The notes below the pieces were generated by a model that did no database searches, had not been told where the DNA came from, and was given only the letters and a program-made list of their open reading frames with translations. From contig NZ_CALSAN010000022.1 in NCBI RefSeq assembly GCF_943372915.1, positions 1 through 64,000 on the forward strand: 64,000 bases of DNA, written 5' to 3'. This document shows, in pieces, positions 1-7,339 of this stretch (position 1 is its first letter; each line of letters opens with the position of its first letter). Made by a program: the position numbers and the translations under genes. The stretch comes from Ferrovibrio terrae_A (GTDB lineage Bacteria; Pseudomonadota; Alphaproteobacteria; Ferrovibrionales; Ferrovibrionaceae).

Positions 1-33
1 CGAGGCATTCTCCAGGATCGCGTCGGCCGACAT
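1..33 (-). CDS. Start of an unidentified gene running off the left edge
   Basis: On the minus strand an ATG lies only three bases downstream of the stop of the preceding GST gene, with a GAGGTG ribosome-binding-like stretch inside the GST 3' end. The visible product begins MSADAILENAS and then leaves the window. The tight spacing suggests translational coupling in the same operon. Eleven residues are too few to identify the protein, and a chance ATG is possible. Confidence 0.35.
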   Translation of the reverse strand, partial: MSADAILENAS

Positions 34-36
34 GCC

Positions 37-663
37 TTACGGCACCTCGAAGCCGCGCTGCACGCCCGGACGGGCCATCAGCGCATCATACCAGCGCTTG
101 GCATGCGGATAGGTCGCCCAGTCGATGCCATGCCATTCCCAGCGCGCCGCCCAGGGCAATGCTGCGAAATCGGCAATCGAAAGCTCCTTGCCGGCCATGT
201 ATTCGTTTTTCGCCAGATGACCGTCGAGCACCTTGTAAAGCCGCGCCGTCTCGGTGGCGAAGCGGTCGATGGCATAGGGCACCTTCTCCTTGGCGAAGCG
301 GCCGAAATGATGCAGCTGGCCGAGCATCGGACCGAAGCCGCCCATCTGCCACATCAGCCATTGCAGCGCCTGCATGCGCGCCTTGGCATCGGTGGGCAGG
401 AACTTGCCGCTCTTCTCCGCCAGATAGATCAGGATGGCGCCGGATTCAAAAACGCTGACCGGCTCCGTGCCGTAGGCAGCCGGCGGCGCGTGGTCGACAA
501 TCGCCGGAATCTTGTTGTTGGGATTGATCTTCAGGAAATCGGGCGCGAACTGCTCGTCCTTGGAAATGTTGATCGGGAAAGCCTGATACTTCAGGCCGGT
601 TTCCTCCAGCATGACGGAAACCTTGCGGCCGTTGGGCGTGCCCCAGGTGTAGAGATCAATCAC
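37..663 (-). CDS. Glutathione S-transferase, nu-class (YfcG/YghU-like)
   Basis: 208 aa, the usual length for a cytosolic GST. The N-terminal thioredoxin-fold half (about 1-85) opens MIDLYTWGTPNGRKVSV. The T-P-N-G-x-K signature, where Thr/Asn replace the usual catalytic Tyr/Ser, is typical of YfcG/YghU disulfide-bond oxidoreductases that use glutathione. The cis-Pro loop (NKIPAIVD) and the ES motif of the glutathione site (VFESGAIL) are present. The helical C-terminal half holds the N-capping-type S-x-A-D (LSIADFAALPW). It is related to the second GST at 1244-1948 on the same strand, with a GNAT gene between them. The cytosolic substrate cannot be read from sequence. Confidence 0.92.
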   Translation of the reverse strand: MIDLYTWGTPNGRKVSVMLEETGLKYQAFPINISKDEQFAPDFLKINPNNKIPAIVDHAPPAAYGTEPVSVFESGAILIYLAEKSGKFLPTDAKARMQALQWLMWQMGGFGPMLGQLHHFGRFAKEKVPYAIDRFATETARLYKVLDGHLAKNEYMAGKELSIADFAALPWAARWEWHGIDWATYPHAKRWYDALMARPGVQRGFEVP

Positions 664-666
664 AGG

Positions 667-1104
667 TCAGATCCTTTTCAGAAAATGGAACGAAGAAATG
701 GCGTAGCGCTGACGGAAATAGAAGCGGTGCGCGTCGATGCGCTGGGTGCCGCTGTCGAGATCGACGGCCTTGAAGCCCTCCTCTTTCGCCAGACGCTCCA
801 GCCAGTCGAGCAGGGCCGCGCCATAGCCGCGTGAACGACCGGTTTCGCTGGTGACCAGATCGTCGACATAGATCACCTTGCCATGCACCAGCCGGTTCTG
901 GCGGCGGAAGCCGATACAGGCCGCCGGCGTACCGGAGGCATCGGCGGCATAGGCCAGCACATAGCCTTCCTGATTTTGCAGCCGCACGCGCTGCACCAGT
1001 TCGGCCGCATCCTTCAGATGCGGCCGCAGGTCTTTCAGCACGGCAAAGCAGGCGGCGATCTGCGCGTCGGTTTCGGCAATATGGATATTTGAGGCTTTGG
1101 TCAT
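667..1104 (-). CDS. GNAT family N-acetyltransferase
   Basis: 145 aa from the chosen ATG. The central part carries a GNAT acetyl-CoA site: a beta strand (VIYVDDLVTSE) followed by the R-G-Y-G-A-A-L loop (SRGYGAALLDWL), matching Q/R-x-x-G-x-G/A. The C-terminal HRFYFRQRYAISSFHFLK is typical of the last GNAT strand. The start at 1104 has AGGA four bases upstream and leaves the palindromic element at 1123-1225 outside the gene. An in-frame ATG at 1128 would lie inside that element. It ends three bases before the first GST gene, so the two are probably co-transcribed. Acceptor substrate unknown. Confidence 0.88.
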   Translation of the reverse strand: MTKASNIHIAETDAQIAACFAVLKDLRPHLKDAAELVQRVRLQNQEGYVLAYAADASGTPAACIGFRRQNRLVHGKVIYVDDLVTSETGRSRGYGAALLDWLERLAKEEGFKAVDLDSGTQRIDAHRFYFRQRYAISSFHFLKRI

Positions 1105-1122
1105 TTGTCCTGTCACTTTAAT

Positions 1123-1225
1123 CGTCATCCTCCGATTTATTCCGAGGATCCATCTGCGCGTTCCGATGCGCGGATGGTTGGGATGGACCCTCGGCCAAGA
1201 GAGCTTCTTGGGCCCGAGGGTGACG
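1123..1225. repeat. Palindromic intergenic element (three hairpins, MITE/REP-like)
   Basis: A 103-bp unit bounded by near-identical inverted ends, CGTCATCCTC and GAGGGTGACG (one mismatch). Inside are three stem-loops: one around 1128-1148 (CCTCCG/CGAGG), one at about 1150-1176 (CATCTGCGC/GCGCGGATG, one mismatch), and a long one at 1187-1221 (ACCCTCGGCCAAGA pairing with TCTTGGGCCCGAGGGT, two-base bulge). It fills the gap between a GST stop and the GNAT start. Such elements are commonly dispersed in alphaproteobacterial genomes. No second copy was noticed in this window. Confidence 0.7.
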
Positions 1226-1243
1226 GTTTATTCTTTGCTTCGC

Positions 1244-1948
1244 TTACCCCTTCACCACTGCTGCCGTCTGGCCGAACAGCACCTTCTTGGCCTCGTCGGT
1301 CATCACCGGGATGCCCTGGTTGATCGCCTTGCCCTTCTCGTAGGCCACCTTGGTGGCCGGGCGCGCCCAGATGCTGTCGAACCAGCGCTTCAGATGCGGG
1401 AAGTCTTCCAGCTTCTGGCTCTGGCGCTCATAGGGCACGATCCAGGGATAGCTCATCATGTCGGCAATCGTGTAGGCATCGCCGCATATGAAGGCACGGC
1501 CTTCGAGCCGCTTGTTCAGCACGCCATAGAGCCGGTTGGTCTCGTTGACATAGCGGTTGATCGCATACTCGATCTTCTCGGGCGCATACTGGGTGAAGTG
1601 ATGGTTCTGGCCGCACATGGGGCCAAGACCGCCCATCTGCCACATCACCCATTCGGTGCAGGCGACACGACCGCGCAGATCCTGCGGGATGAACTTTTTA
1701 TACTTGTCGGCGAGGTAGAGCAGGATGGCGCCGGACTCGAACACGCTGATCGGTTCACCACCATCGGCGGGTTCATCATCCACAATCGCCGGCATGCGAT
1801 TGTTCGGGCTGATCTTGAGGAACTCCGGCTTGAACTGTTCGCCCTTGCCGATCGCCACCGGCTTGATCGTGTAAGGAATACCGGCTTCTTCCAGGAACAG
1901 GGTGATCTTGTGGCCGTTGGGCGTGGGCCAGTAGTAGAGATCGATCAT
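1244..1948 (-). CDS. Glutathione S-transferase, nu-class (YfcG/YghU-like)
   Basis: 234 aa. The N-terminal domain starts MIDLYYWPTPNGHKITLF with the same T-P-N-G-x-K signature as the GST at 37-663. N-R-M-P-A-I-V-D holds the cis-proline and SVFESGAILLYLAD the glutathione gamma-glutamyl-binding E-S. The C-terminal helical domain contains YTIADMMSYPW (S/T-x-x-D capping box). An extra tail of about 25 residues (INQGIPVMTDEAKKVLFG) is common in YfcG-type members. Likely a glutathione-dependent disulfide reductase or peroxidase in the cytosol. Paralogue of the first GST, separated by the GNAT gene and the palindromic element. Confidence 0.93.
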   Translation of the reverse strand: MIDLYYWPTPNGHKITLFLEEAGIPYTIKPVAIGKGEQFKPEFLKISPNNRMPAIVDDEPADGGEPISVFESGAILLYLADKYKKFIPQDLRGRVACTEWVMWQMGGLGPMCGQNHHFTQYAPEKIEYAINRYVNETNRLYGVLNKRLEGRAFICGDAYTIADMMSYPWIVPYERQSQKLEDFPHLKRWFDSIWARPATKVAYEKGKAINQGIPVMTDEAKKVLFGQTAAVVKG

Positions 1949-2065
1949 GGCGGGGACTCCGGGCTGAACGGGTCGCTGAATGGGGCGACAGGATGAGACA
2001 GGAATGCCGGCACGGCAAGGCGCCGGCCAGCCTCAGCTAACGCGAATCCGAAGCGGAACAAGCAG

Positions 2066-2809
2066 TTACCCACAGGAAGCTGGCGGCGTCCGGTGCAGGG
2101 AGCCGGGCCGGATCGGTGCCGGTTCGGGCCCATTGGCAGCCAATGCGGTCCGATTGCAGGCCAATTCGGTCCCAGTCGATCCCGTTCGATCCGATGGAAG
2201 CCCATCCGATCCCGTTGGATCCAATTGGCCAAGGGGCACAGCCTCTGCTGCGGTGGCCTTGCGCCCGCGCCGGCCATGCTTCGGGCCTGGAACGGCCGCC
2301 ACCGCCTCCAGCCAGTCGGCCAGGGTTTCAGCCTGGGCCGGGGCCTGCCCCAGCCGCAGCTTCTCGGCCAGCCAGTGCAGGGTCTTGGTATCCAGCTGGC
2401 CACTGCGCTGGCGCATCTGCAGCACGGTCTGGATATTCAGATTGCGGAATTGCAGATCCGCCTCCAGCCGCAGGCGTTCGGCCGCCAGGTCGATGCGGGC
2501 GCGGAAGCGGCGGCTACGCCGCAGATTGCGCCAGATCCGCTCCGGCGTGCAGTTGCACAGCGAGGCCGTGACGGCAACCGAATGCCCACGGGCCAGATTG
2601 TCGGCCGCATTCGCCCAGTTGATGCGTTTACCGGGCGCCGGAGCGTTCGGGATACGGGGGTAGTCTTCGACAAGCCCCCGCTCCTCCAGCTCTAGCGGCG
2701 TGTAGCGCCGCGGTCGCCAGGTCTGGTCGCCGGGGCTGTCAGGAGCGCTGCCAGACCGGGCAGCAGCAATGTTCGGATCTTTGAAGGGGTCGTATTTGAC
2801 CTTTTCCAC
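2066..2809 (-). CDS. Unknown protein with HTH-like core and repetitive C-terminus
   Basis: 247 aa. A basic central segment (about 70-110: ARGHSVAVTASLCNCTPERI, then WRNLRRSRRFRARI) reads like a helix-turn-helix followed by a helical region (about 110-150) rich in Leu, Arg and Glu. The pattern loosely recalls small terminase-like DNA-binding subunits, but no family is recognised. The last 60 residues, rich in Gly, Pro, Ser, Thr and Arg, are encoded by degenerate GATCC-containing repeats, so the true C-terminus may be unstructured. It stands alone between the GST cluster and the flagellin. Function unknown. Confidence 0.6.
   Translation of the reverse strand: MEKVKYDPFKDPNIAAARSGSAPDSPGDQTWRPRRYTPLELEERGLVEDYPRIPNAPAPGKRINWANAADNLARGHSVAVTASLCNCTPERIWRNLRRSRRFRARIDLAAERLRLEADLQFRNLNIQTVLQMRQRSGQLDTKTLHWLAEKLRLGQAPAQAETLADWLEAVAAVPGPKHGRRGRKATAAEAVPLGQLDPTGSDGLPSDRTGSTGTELACNRTALAANGPEPAPIRPGSLHRTPPASCG
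2100..2235. repeat. Degenerate short repeats inside the 3' end of the HTH-like gene
   Basis: About 130 bp built of related words: GATCCCGTTCGATCCGATGG and GATCCCGTTGGATCCAATTG lie in direct orientation about 30 bp apart. ATTGGCAGCCAAT and GATGGAAGCCCATC form small palindromes between or beside them. The block encodes the low-complexity tail of the 2066-2809 product. Confidence 0.55.
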
Positions 2810-2890
2810 GGCGGGCTCCCATTAGCTTAAATAGCCCGATATATGTTCTATTTTTGTTCTTTCAAGTGGCCTGCTCGCCAGCGTTCCCGT

Positions 2891-2980
2891 TAAGGTTAAT
2901 CAGCTCTCGGATTAATATCATATCCGCTTTAAGAATCCCGATCCGGTTGCTGAAATATTATTTACAGCTTGTTAACCTTA
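2891..2980. promoter_or_regulatory. Paired 9-bp inverted repeats upstream of flagellin
   Basis: TAAGGTTAA at 2891-2899 and its perfect inverse TTAACCTTA at 2972-2980 bracket an unusually AT-rich 72-bp stretch in the flagellin upstream region. Each arm contains TTAA plus a CC/GG step, as in half-sites of the alphaproteobacterial cell-cycle regulator CtrA, but no full TTAA-N7-TTAA is present. Either an operator pair or a chance feature of the AT-rich promoter region. Confidence 0.4.
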
Positions 2981-3000
2981 TGCGAGAAAACAGCGGTTCA

Positions 3001-3047
3001 GCAGCGAAAACGCTGCGGGGGTGGCAAGGCGTGTTATGCCTTGGGGG
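3001..3047 (+). promoter_or_regulatory. Two hairpins and ribosome-binding site in the flagellin leader
   Basis: Hairpin 1, 3001-3016: GCAGCG-AAAA-CGCTGC, a perfect 6-bp stem with a tetraloop. Hairpin 2, 3025-3043: CAAGGC-GTGTTAT-GCCTTG, a 6-bp stem whose last base begins the GGGGG ribosome-binding stretch (3043-3047). That stretch lies nine bases before the chosen ATG. Folding of hairpin 2 would touch the ribosome site. In Caulobacter, flagellin mRNA is controlled in its 5' UTR by FlbT; an analogous control here is inference. Confidence 0.55.
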
Positions 3048-3056
3048 CTAAAAACA

Positions 3057-3884
3057 ATGGCGTCGATCAACACCAATCTTGGTGCGATGGCGGCAGTCTC
3101 GACACTGCGCACGACCGATTCGCGTATCACTGCGATTTCCAAGCAGCTTGAAACCGGTTTCAAGGTCGCGGATGCCCTGGACGATGCTTCGGTCTTTGCC
3201 GTCGCGCAGGGAATCCGCAGCAACTTCAAAGCCAATGCCGCCGTGCAGGCCTCGCTGCAGCAGGGCCTCGGCCTGATCGATGTGTCGATCGCCGCGCTGA
3301 ATGCGATGCTGCAACTGGCAGACAACCTGCGCTCGACGCTGATCAAGGCTTCGGATGGGTCTCTGACCGGCAGCCAGCGTGACATCTACACCAGCGATGC
3401 CACCGCCTTGCACGAACAGATTTCCGATATCATCAACCAGGCCAGCTACAACGGCCGCAACCAGCTGCTGGCAACATCGACCACCGTGCAGTTTGTCGCC
3501 GATGTCACCGGCAACACCATTTCAGTCGGCACCTTCGGTCTCGATCCGGAATATACGGCGCTGGGCACGGCGATCACCGCGATCACCGATGCGGCCACGG
3601 CCACCACGGCTTATAACCTGGTCGACCCTCTGACCACGCGGGCGAGTGCGTCGATATCCGAATTCGCCACATCGCGCCGGCAGATTTCGCTGCAGATGTC
3701 TTTCAATGAGAATGTGCTGGATGCTATGAAGATCGGCCTCGGCGCCCTGGTGGACAGCGACATTTCCAGCAACGATGCCGTGCTGGCGTCGCTGGCCGTG
3801 CAGAAACAATTGGCGGCCAGCGCGCTGGGGATCGCCAACAACCGGCAAGCAACGCTGGTGTCGCTGTATCGCACCGAGAGCTGA
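3057..3884 (+). CDS. Flagellin
   Basis: 275 aa from the ATG at 3057, close to the length of Caulobacter flagellins. The conserved N-terminal D0/D1 region reads ASINTNLGAMAAVSTLRTTD, then ITAISKQLETGFKVADALDD and IRSNFKANAAVQASL. The C-terminal coiled D0/D1 helices contain DSDISSNDAVLASLAVQKQL and end NNRQATLVSLYRTES. The short middle carries the variable surface domain. An in-frame start further upstream (3021) exists but would put the leader hairpins inside the gene. The gene is isolated from any flagellar operon; the next gene is a convergent histidine kinase. Product is exported through the flagellar type III system. Confidence 0.88.
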   Translation: MASINTNLGAMAAVSTLRTTDSRITAISKQLETGFKVADALDDASVFAVAQGIRSNFKANAAVQASLQQGLGLIDVSIAALNAMLQLADNLRSTLIKASDGSLTGSQRDIYTSDATALHEQISDIINQASYNGRNQLLATSTTVQFVADVTGNTISVGTFGLDPEYTALGTAITAITDAATATTAYNLVDPLTTRASASISEFATSRRQISLQMSFNENVLDAMKIGLGALVDSDISSNDAVLASLAVQKQLAASALGIANNRQATLVSLYRTES

Positions 3885-3905
3885 CGCTATTCAGGCCGAC
3901 ACTGA

Positions 3906-6014
3906 TCAGCCTGGGCGCGCCAGAATACGCGCTGCCGGAAGATACACCCGCACCACCGTCCCCTCGCCCTTGACGCTGTTCAATTCAAGCCTGCCGCCGT
4001 GCAGTTCGGCCAGCTGTCGTGTGAGTGCCAGGCCCAGGCCGGTGCCCTGCTTGTTGCGGTTGCGCTCGTTATCAATCTGGGCAAATGGTTGCAAAGCGCG
4101 CTGCTGCTCCAGTTCCGTCATGCCGATTCCGGTATCCGATACCGCCAAAACCAGATCGTCATTCCGGTCAAAGGATGCCTCTATCCGCACACGGCCGCCG
4201 GCCGGCGTGTACTTGACCCCATTGCTGAGAAGATTGAGCAGGATCTGCCGTACACGACGCTCATCACCCAGCAAGCGGATACCCGGTGGGGCATCGCTAT
4301 CGATCTGGACTCCTGCCTCTTCGGCCTGAACGGCCAGCATGTGGCGCGCGAAGTCGATGACTTCAGCGATCTCGATCACATCGTCGTGGATGTCCAGCTG
4401 GCCGGCCTCGATCTTGGCGTGATCGAGAATATCGTTGATCAGCTCCAGCAGATGCTCGCCACTGCGCTTGATATCGGTGACATAACCGGTGTAGCGGGTG
4501 CTTCCCAATGGCCCGAACATCTCACGCTGCATCATCTCAGAAAACCCGATGATCGCGTTCAGCGGCGTGCGCAATTCGTGGCTCATGCCGGAGAGGAAAT
4601 TGGACTTGGCGCGATTGGCGATTTCGGCCGCTTCCTTGGCGCGGGCCAGCTGCAACTCCGACAGCTTGCGTGCGCTGATATCGCGCGTGCTGGCCATGAT
4701 CTCGCGCATGGCACCGGTTTCCGGATCTTTGATGGCGCGGAAGGCAATTTCGAGCCAGACATAGTGACCGTTGCGGTGGCGCCCACGATAAACAACCGTG
4801 CTGCGCGATGCCTCGCTGTGCAGGCTGGTGAAAGCCTGTTGCAGCACGACACGGTCGTCGGGATGCACCACAGCGGACATATTGCTGCCCAGCAGCTCCT
4901 CGGGCTCATAGCCCAGCACATCACGGCAGGCCGGCGATATATACAGCCGCTTGCCCTCAGGCGTCATGCGCACGATCACATCGGTTGCCGCTTCGGCAAT
5001 CATGGCATATTGCCGGCCGGCTTCCGCCGCCACGTGCTCAGCATGGATGCGCCGGCGCAGCATAGTCATCGACACCGTGCCAAGCAGGATAATGGCACAG
5101 CTTGCCGCCACAGCGACCGCAATATCGAGTTGTGCCGAGCTGCGCCAGGCGGCCAGCACATCCATTTCGGCACGGCTGACTGTCATGATGAGAGGAAAAT
5201 CCTCCAGCGTGCGCCAGGCAGCAAGGCGAATGATGCCGTCGTAGACAGATGCGCCATGAAAACGACCGGAAGGCTGGCGTTGCGTCGCCTCAAAAAATGC
5301 CTGGGAACGATCCGTCTGCAGATGCGCTTCCACGAAGGGGCGCCGTACCAGCAGGCGCGCATCATCGCGATACAGTGCGACATGACCGAGCGTGCCGACA
5401 TTCAGCGTGTCGTAAAAGGCCTGGAAATACTCCGCGCTGATCGTCGCCAGGGCAATGCCGGCGAAACTGCCGTCTTTATGATCGATTCGCCGGGTCAGCG
5501 GGACAGTCCATTGACCGGTGAGTCGGCTCAGGACCGGCGTGTTGATGCGTAAGGCATTGCCAGGGTTGTCGCGGTGGTAGGTAAAATATTCGCGGTCGCC
5601 GTTGCTGTGCGTCGGCCGTTCGGGCAGCGACGAGGTACGCCAGTAGCCCTGTTCATCCAGGATGCCGAGTTCGCGGATGATGCGCGAGGCTTTGGCATGA
5701 TTGACCAGCAATCTGTGCAGGCGCTGCTGGCCTTCAGGCCCCATACCGTCATTCTCAATATGCTCGATGGCATCCTGCAGAATCAGATTGGGCTCGGCGA
5801 AGGTGCGCGCCGCATGCTGGCTCAGCGCCAGCACCAGATCATCGGCCTCGGCAAAGCCCCGTTCGATCGCGGCGCCACGCGACTGCCAGGCATGCCAGGT
5901 CACGAAGCCGATCGGCACCAGGCAAGCCATCAGCACAAAGAGTGCAATCATCGTCGTGGGCGCGCTCCAAATCGCGCCCTTCATGATTTCAGCTCTGCTT
6001 TTCTGTTCCCCCAT
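3906..6014 (-). CDS. Membrane sensor histidine kinase (Cache-like, PAS, HisKA, HATPase)
   Basis: About 702 aa from the ATG at 6014; a GTG nine bases upstream is possible. TM1 lies near residues 20-42, followed by an extracytoplasmic domain of about 240 residues resembling dCache/PDC sensors (contains REYFTYHRDNPGNALRI). TM2 lies near 295-315 (AVAVAASCAIILLGTVSM). A PAS domain follows (YISPACRDVLGYEPEELLG), then HisKA with the H-box SGMSHELRTPLNAIIGF, and an HATPase with N-box (NLLSNGVKYTP), G1 (DTGIGM) and G2 (GTGLGLAL). No receiver domain and no adjacent regulator. It is convergent with flagellin, 21 bp between stops. Ligand unknown. Confidence 0.93.
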   Translation of the reverse strand: MGEQKSRAEIMKGAIWSAPTTMIALFVLMACLVPIGFVTWHAWQSRGAAIERGFAEADDLVLALSQHAARTFAEPNLILQDAIEHIENDGMGPEGQQRLHRLLVNHAKASRIIRELGILDEQGYWRTSSLPERPTHSNGDREYFTYHRDNPGNALRINTPVLSRLTGQWTVPLTRRIDHKDGSFAGIALATISAEYFQAFYDTLNVGTLGHVALYRDDARLLVRRPFVEAHLQTDRSQAFFEATQRQPSGRFHGASVYDGIIRLAAWRTLEDFPLIMTVSRAEMDVLAAWRSSAQLDIAVAVAASCAIILLGTVSMTMLRRRIHAEHVAAEAGRQYAMIAEAATDVIVRMTPEGKRLYISPACRDVLGYEPEELLGSNMSAVVHPDDRVVLQQAFTSLHSEASRSTVVYRGRHRNGHYVWLEIAFRAIKDPETGAMREIMASTRDISARKLSELQLARAKEAAEIANRAKSNFLSGMSHELRTPLNAIIGFSEMMQREMFGPLGSTRYTGYVTDIKRSGEHLLELINDILDHAKIEAGQLDIHDDVIEIAEVIDFARHMLAVQAEEAGVQIDSDAPPGIRLLGDERRVRQILLNLLSNGVKYTPAGGRVRIEASFDRNDDLVLAVSDTGIGMTELEQQRALQPFAQIDNERNRNKQGTGLGLALTRQLAELHGGRLELNSVKGEGTVVRVYLPAARILARPG

Positions 6015-6152
6015 GCGCGACACTAGAGACCACGCTTGATGCCTGTCACTCTTTGTTTTTCTGCACCGTCATCACTCCTACTCCTAAGTGCGGCAGGGGT
6101 GATCGGCGCTATCTCCGATATGAGCAACCGCTTAAATACCAATACGCTGTCT

Positions 6153-6174
6153 GCGTATCGCAGCGGCGATACGC
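6153..6174. promoter_or_regulatory. Perfect 9-bp stem-loop in a divergent intergenic region
   Basis: GCGTATCGC-AGCG-GCGATACGC, a perfect 9-bp inverted repeat with a 4-base loop, lies between the divergent kinase (start about 6014) and GST (start 6255). There is no T-tract on either side, so an operator or leader hairpin is more likely than a terminator. Confidence 0.5.
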
Positions 6175-6254
6175 CGTGACATGGCGTGTAAGGCCGCAGG
6201 CGTTGCATGACTCATGCGTTCCTTATATGTTCTATAACGACTCAGGAGCATCTC

Positions 6255-6935
6255 ATGTCATCCATCCGTCTCTATTCAGGTCCGCTGAGCATGTTTGGCG
6301 CCAAGGCGCAGATCGCCGCTTTGGAAAAGCGGATTGATGTGGTGCTGACCATGGTGCCTTTCGAAATGAAGACACTCTACGAGCCCAAACATCCCGAGGT
6401 GCTGCGCATCAACCCCAAGCGCCAGGTGCCGGTGCTGATCCATGGCGATGTCGAGATTTTCGATTCCACGCAGATCTTTGAATATCTCGAAGACCTGCAG
6501 CCCACGCCGCCGCTCTGGCCGAGTGACATTGCCGCCCGCGCCCGCGCGCGCCTGCTCGAACTGAAATCAGACGAGGTCTATTTCCCGCATGTCATCCGTC
6601 TGATGGGCCTGCAGGATAGGCCCGACGATCCGGCCGCGATCGCCGCGCGTGCCGGTGCCGCTGCCTTCTACACCGAGATGGAAGCCCTGCTGGACGACGG
6701 GCGCGACTGGCTGGCCGGTGCGGCCTTCAGCTATGCCGATATCGCGTTTTACATGGCACAGATTTTTGGCGACCGCATGGGGGCACCGATGACAGCCGGG
6801 CATCCGCGGCTGATCGCATGGCGCGAACGGATGGGACGTCGCGACAGCGTGCGCCAGGTGGCCGGCGCGATGGCGCGCTATCTACTGGGCCAGAACCGGC
6901 GCGTGCCGGACTTCATGCTGGCGCTGCTGGACTGA
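6255..6935 (+). CDS. Glutathione S-transferase family protein
   Basis: 226 aa starting at ATG 6255, with AGGAG at 6244-6248. The N-terminal thioredoxin fold begins SSIRLYSGPLSMFGAKAQIA (a Ser at the usual catalytic place, S-x-F/S-type). It contains KRQVPVLIHGD (cis-Pro) and IFDSTQIFEYLED (glutathione-binding D-S). The C-terminal helical domain has FSYADIAFYMAQIFGDRMG. It differs in class from the two nu-like GSTs at the start of the window and is more like bacterial theta/beta-like GSTs. It stands alone, divergent from the histidine kinase. Confidence 0.9.
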   Translation: MSSIRLYSGPLSMFGAKAQIAALEKRIDVVLTMVPFEMKTLYEPKHPEVLRINPKRQVPVLIHGDVEIFDSTQIFEYLEDLQPTPPLWPSDIAARARARLLELKSDEVYFPHVIRLMGLQDRPDDPAAIAARAGAAAFYTEMEALLDDGRDWLAGAAFSYADIAFYMAQIFGDRMGAPMTAGHPRLIAWRERMGRRDSVRQVAGAMARYLLGQNRRVPDFMLALLD

Positions 6936-6938
6936 GGT

Positions 6939-7160
6939 TCAGTTGCCGTCGATCACCGACCGCAACTTGCGTTCGGCCGTGGTCGGCACCGGATCGACAC
7001 CCTTCAGCATCAGGCTGAGATTGACGCGCGGTACGCCCACCTGGGTGGCCAGCGAGTCCAGCGTCAGGCCGCGGGCGGAACACCACTGCAGCACGGCCAG
7101 ATCGGTGGCCTTGGGGAAATAGCGGGCATTCCCGTTAACGACGGTGTCGGGGAGAATCAT
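6939..7160 (-). CDS. Small HTH-like protein, related to the tail of the protein at 62471-63289
   Basis: 73 aa from the ATG at 7160. The core LTLDSLATQVGVPRVNLSLM followed by LKGVDPVP matches, nearly residue for residue, the C-terminal segment MTMDDLAQQLGVNRTQLGLM followed by LNGADAMS of the 272-aa protein at the other end of this window. The pattern (helix, G-V turn, second helix with R/N at contact positions) is that of a short Cro/XRE-like helix-turn-helix. It is convergent with the GST gene, three bases between stops. A longer start at 7223 is less likely. Probably DNA-binding; target unknown. Confidence 0.65.
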   Translation of the reverse strand: MILPDTVVNGNARYFPKATDLAVLQWCSARGLTLDSLATQVGVPRVNLSLMLKGVDPVPTTAERKLRSVIDGN

Positions 7161-7339
7161 TCTGTATCTCGGGAGGCGAATCCGTTTACGGATGAGTAGA
7201 CGATATTGCCGGGAAAAAGGCAATCATGCGTTGTAAGCGCATGGAATACACCCACAACCACAAATCCTGTTGCCAGTCTCCGCACACTGAGTAAGGCTGG
7301 AAGGCGTCGTATAAGCATAAACTGGAGGACGCCGACCCC

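Noticed and set aside
2821..2850. Sigma-28-like CCCGATAT near the flagellin upstream region
   Set aside because: No TAAA -35 lies at the required distance, and it is over 200 bp from the ATG.
2866..2882. Sigma-54-like TGGCCTG...CAGC upstream of flagellin
   Set aside because: The GG-to-GC distance is one base too long and the TTGC -12 element is missing.
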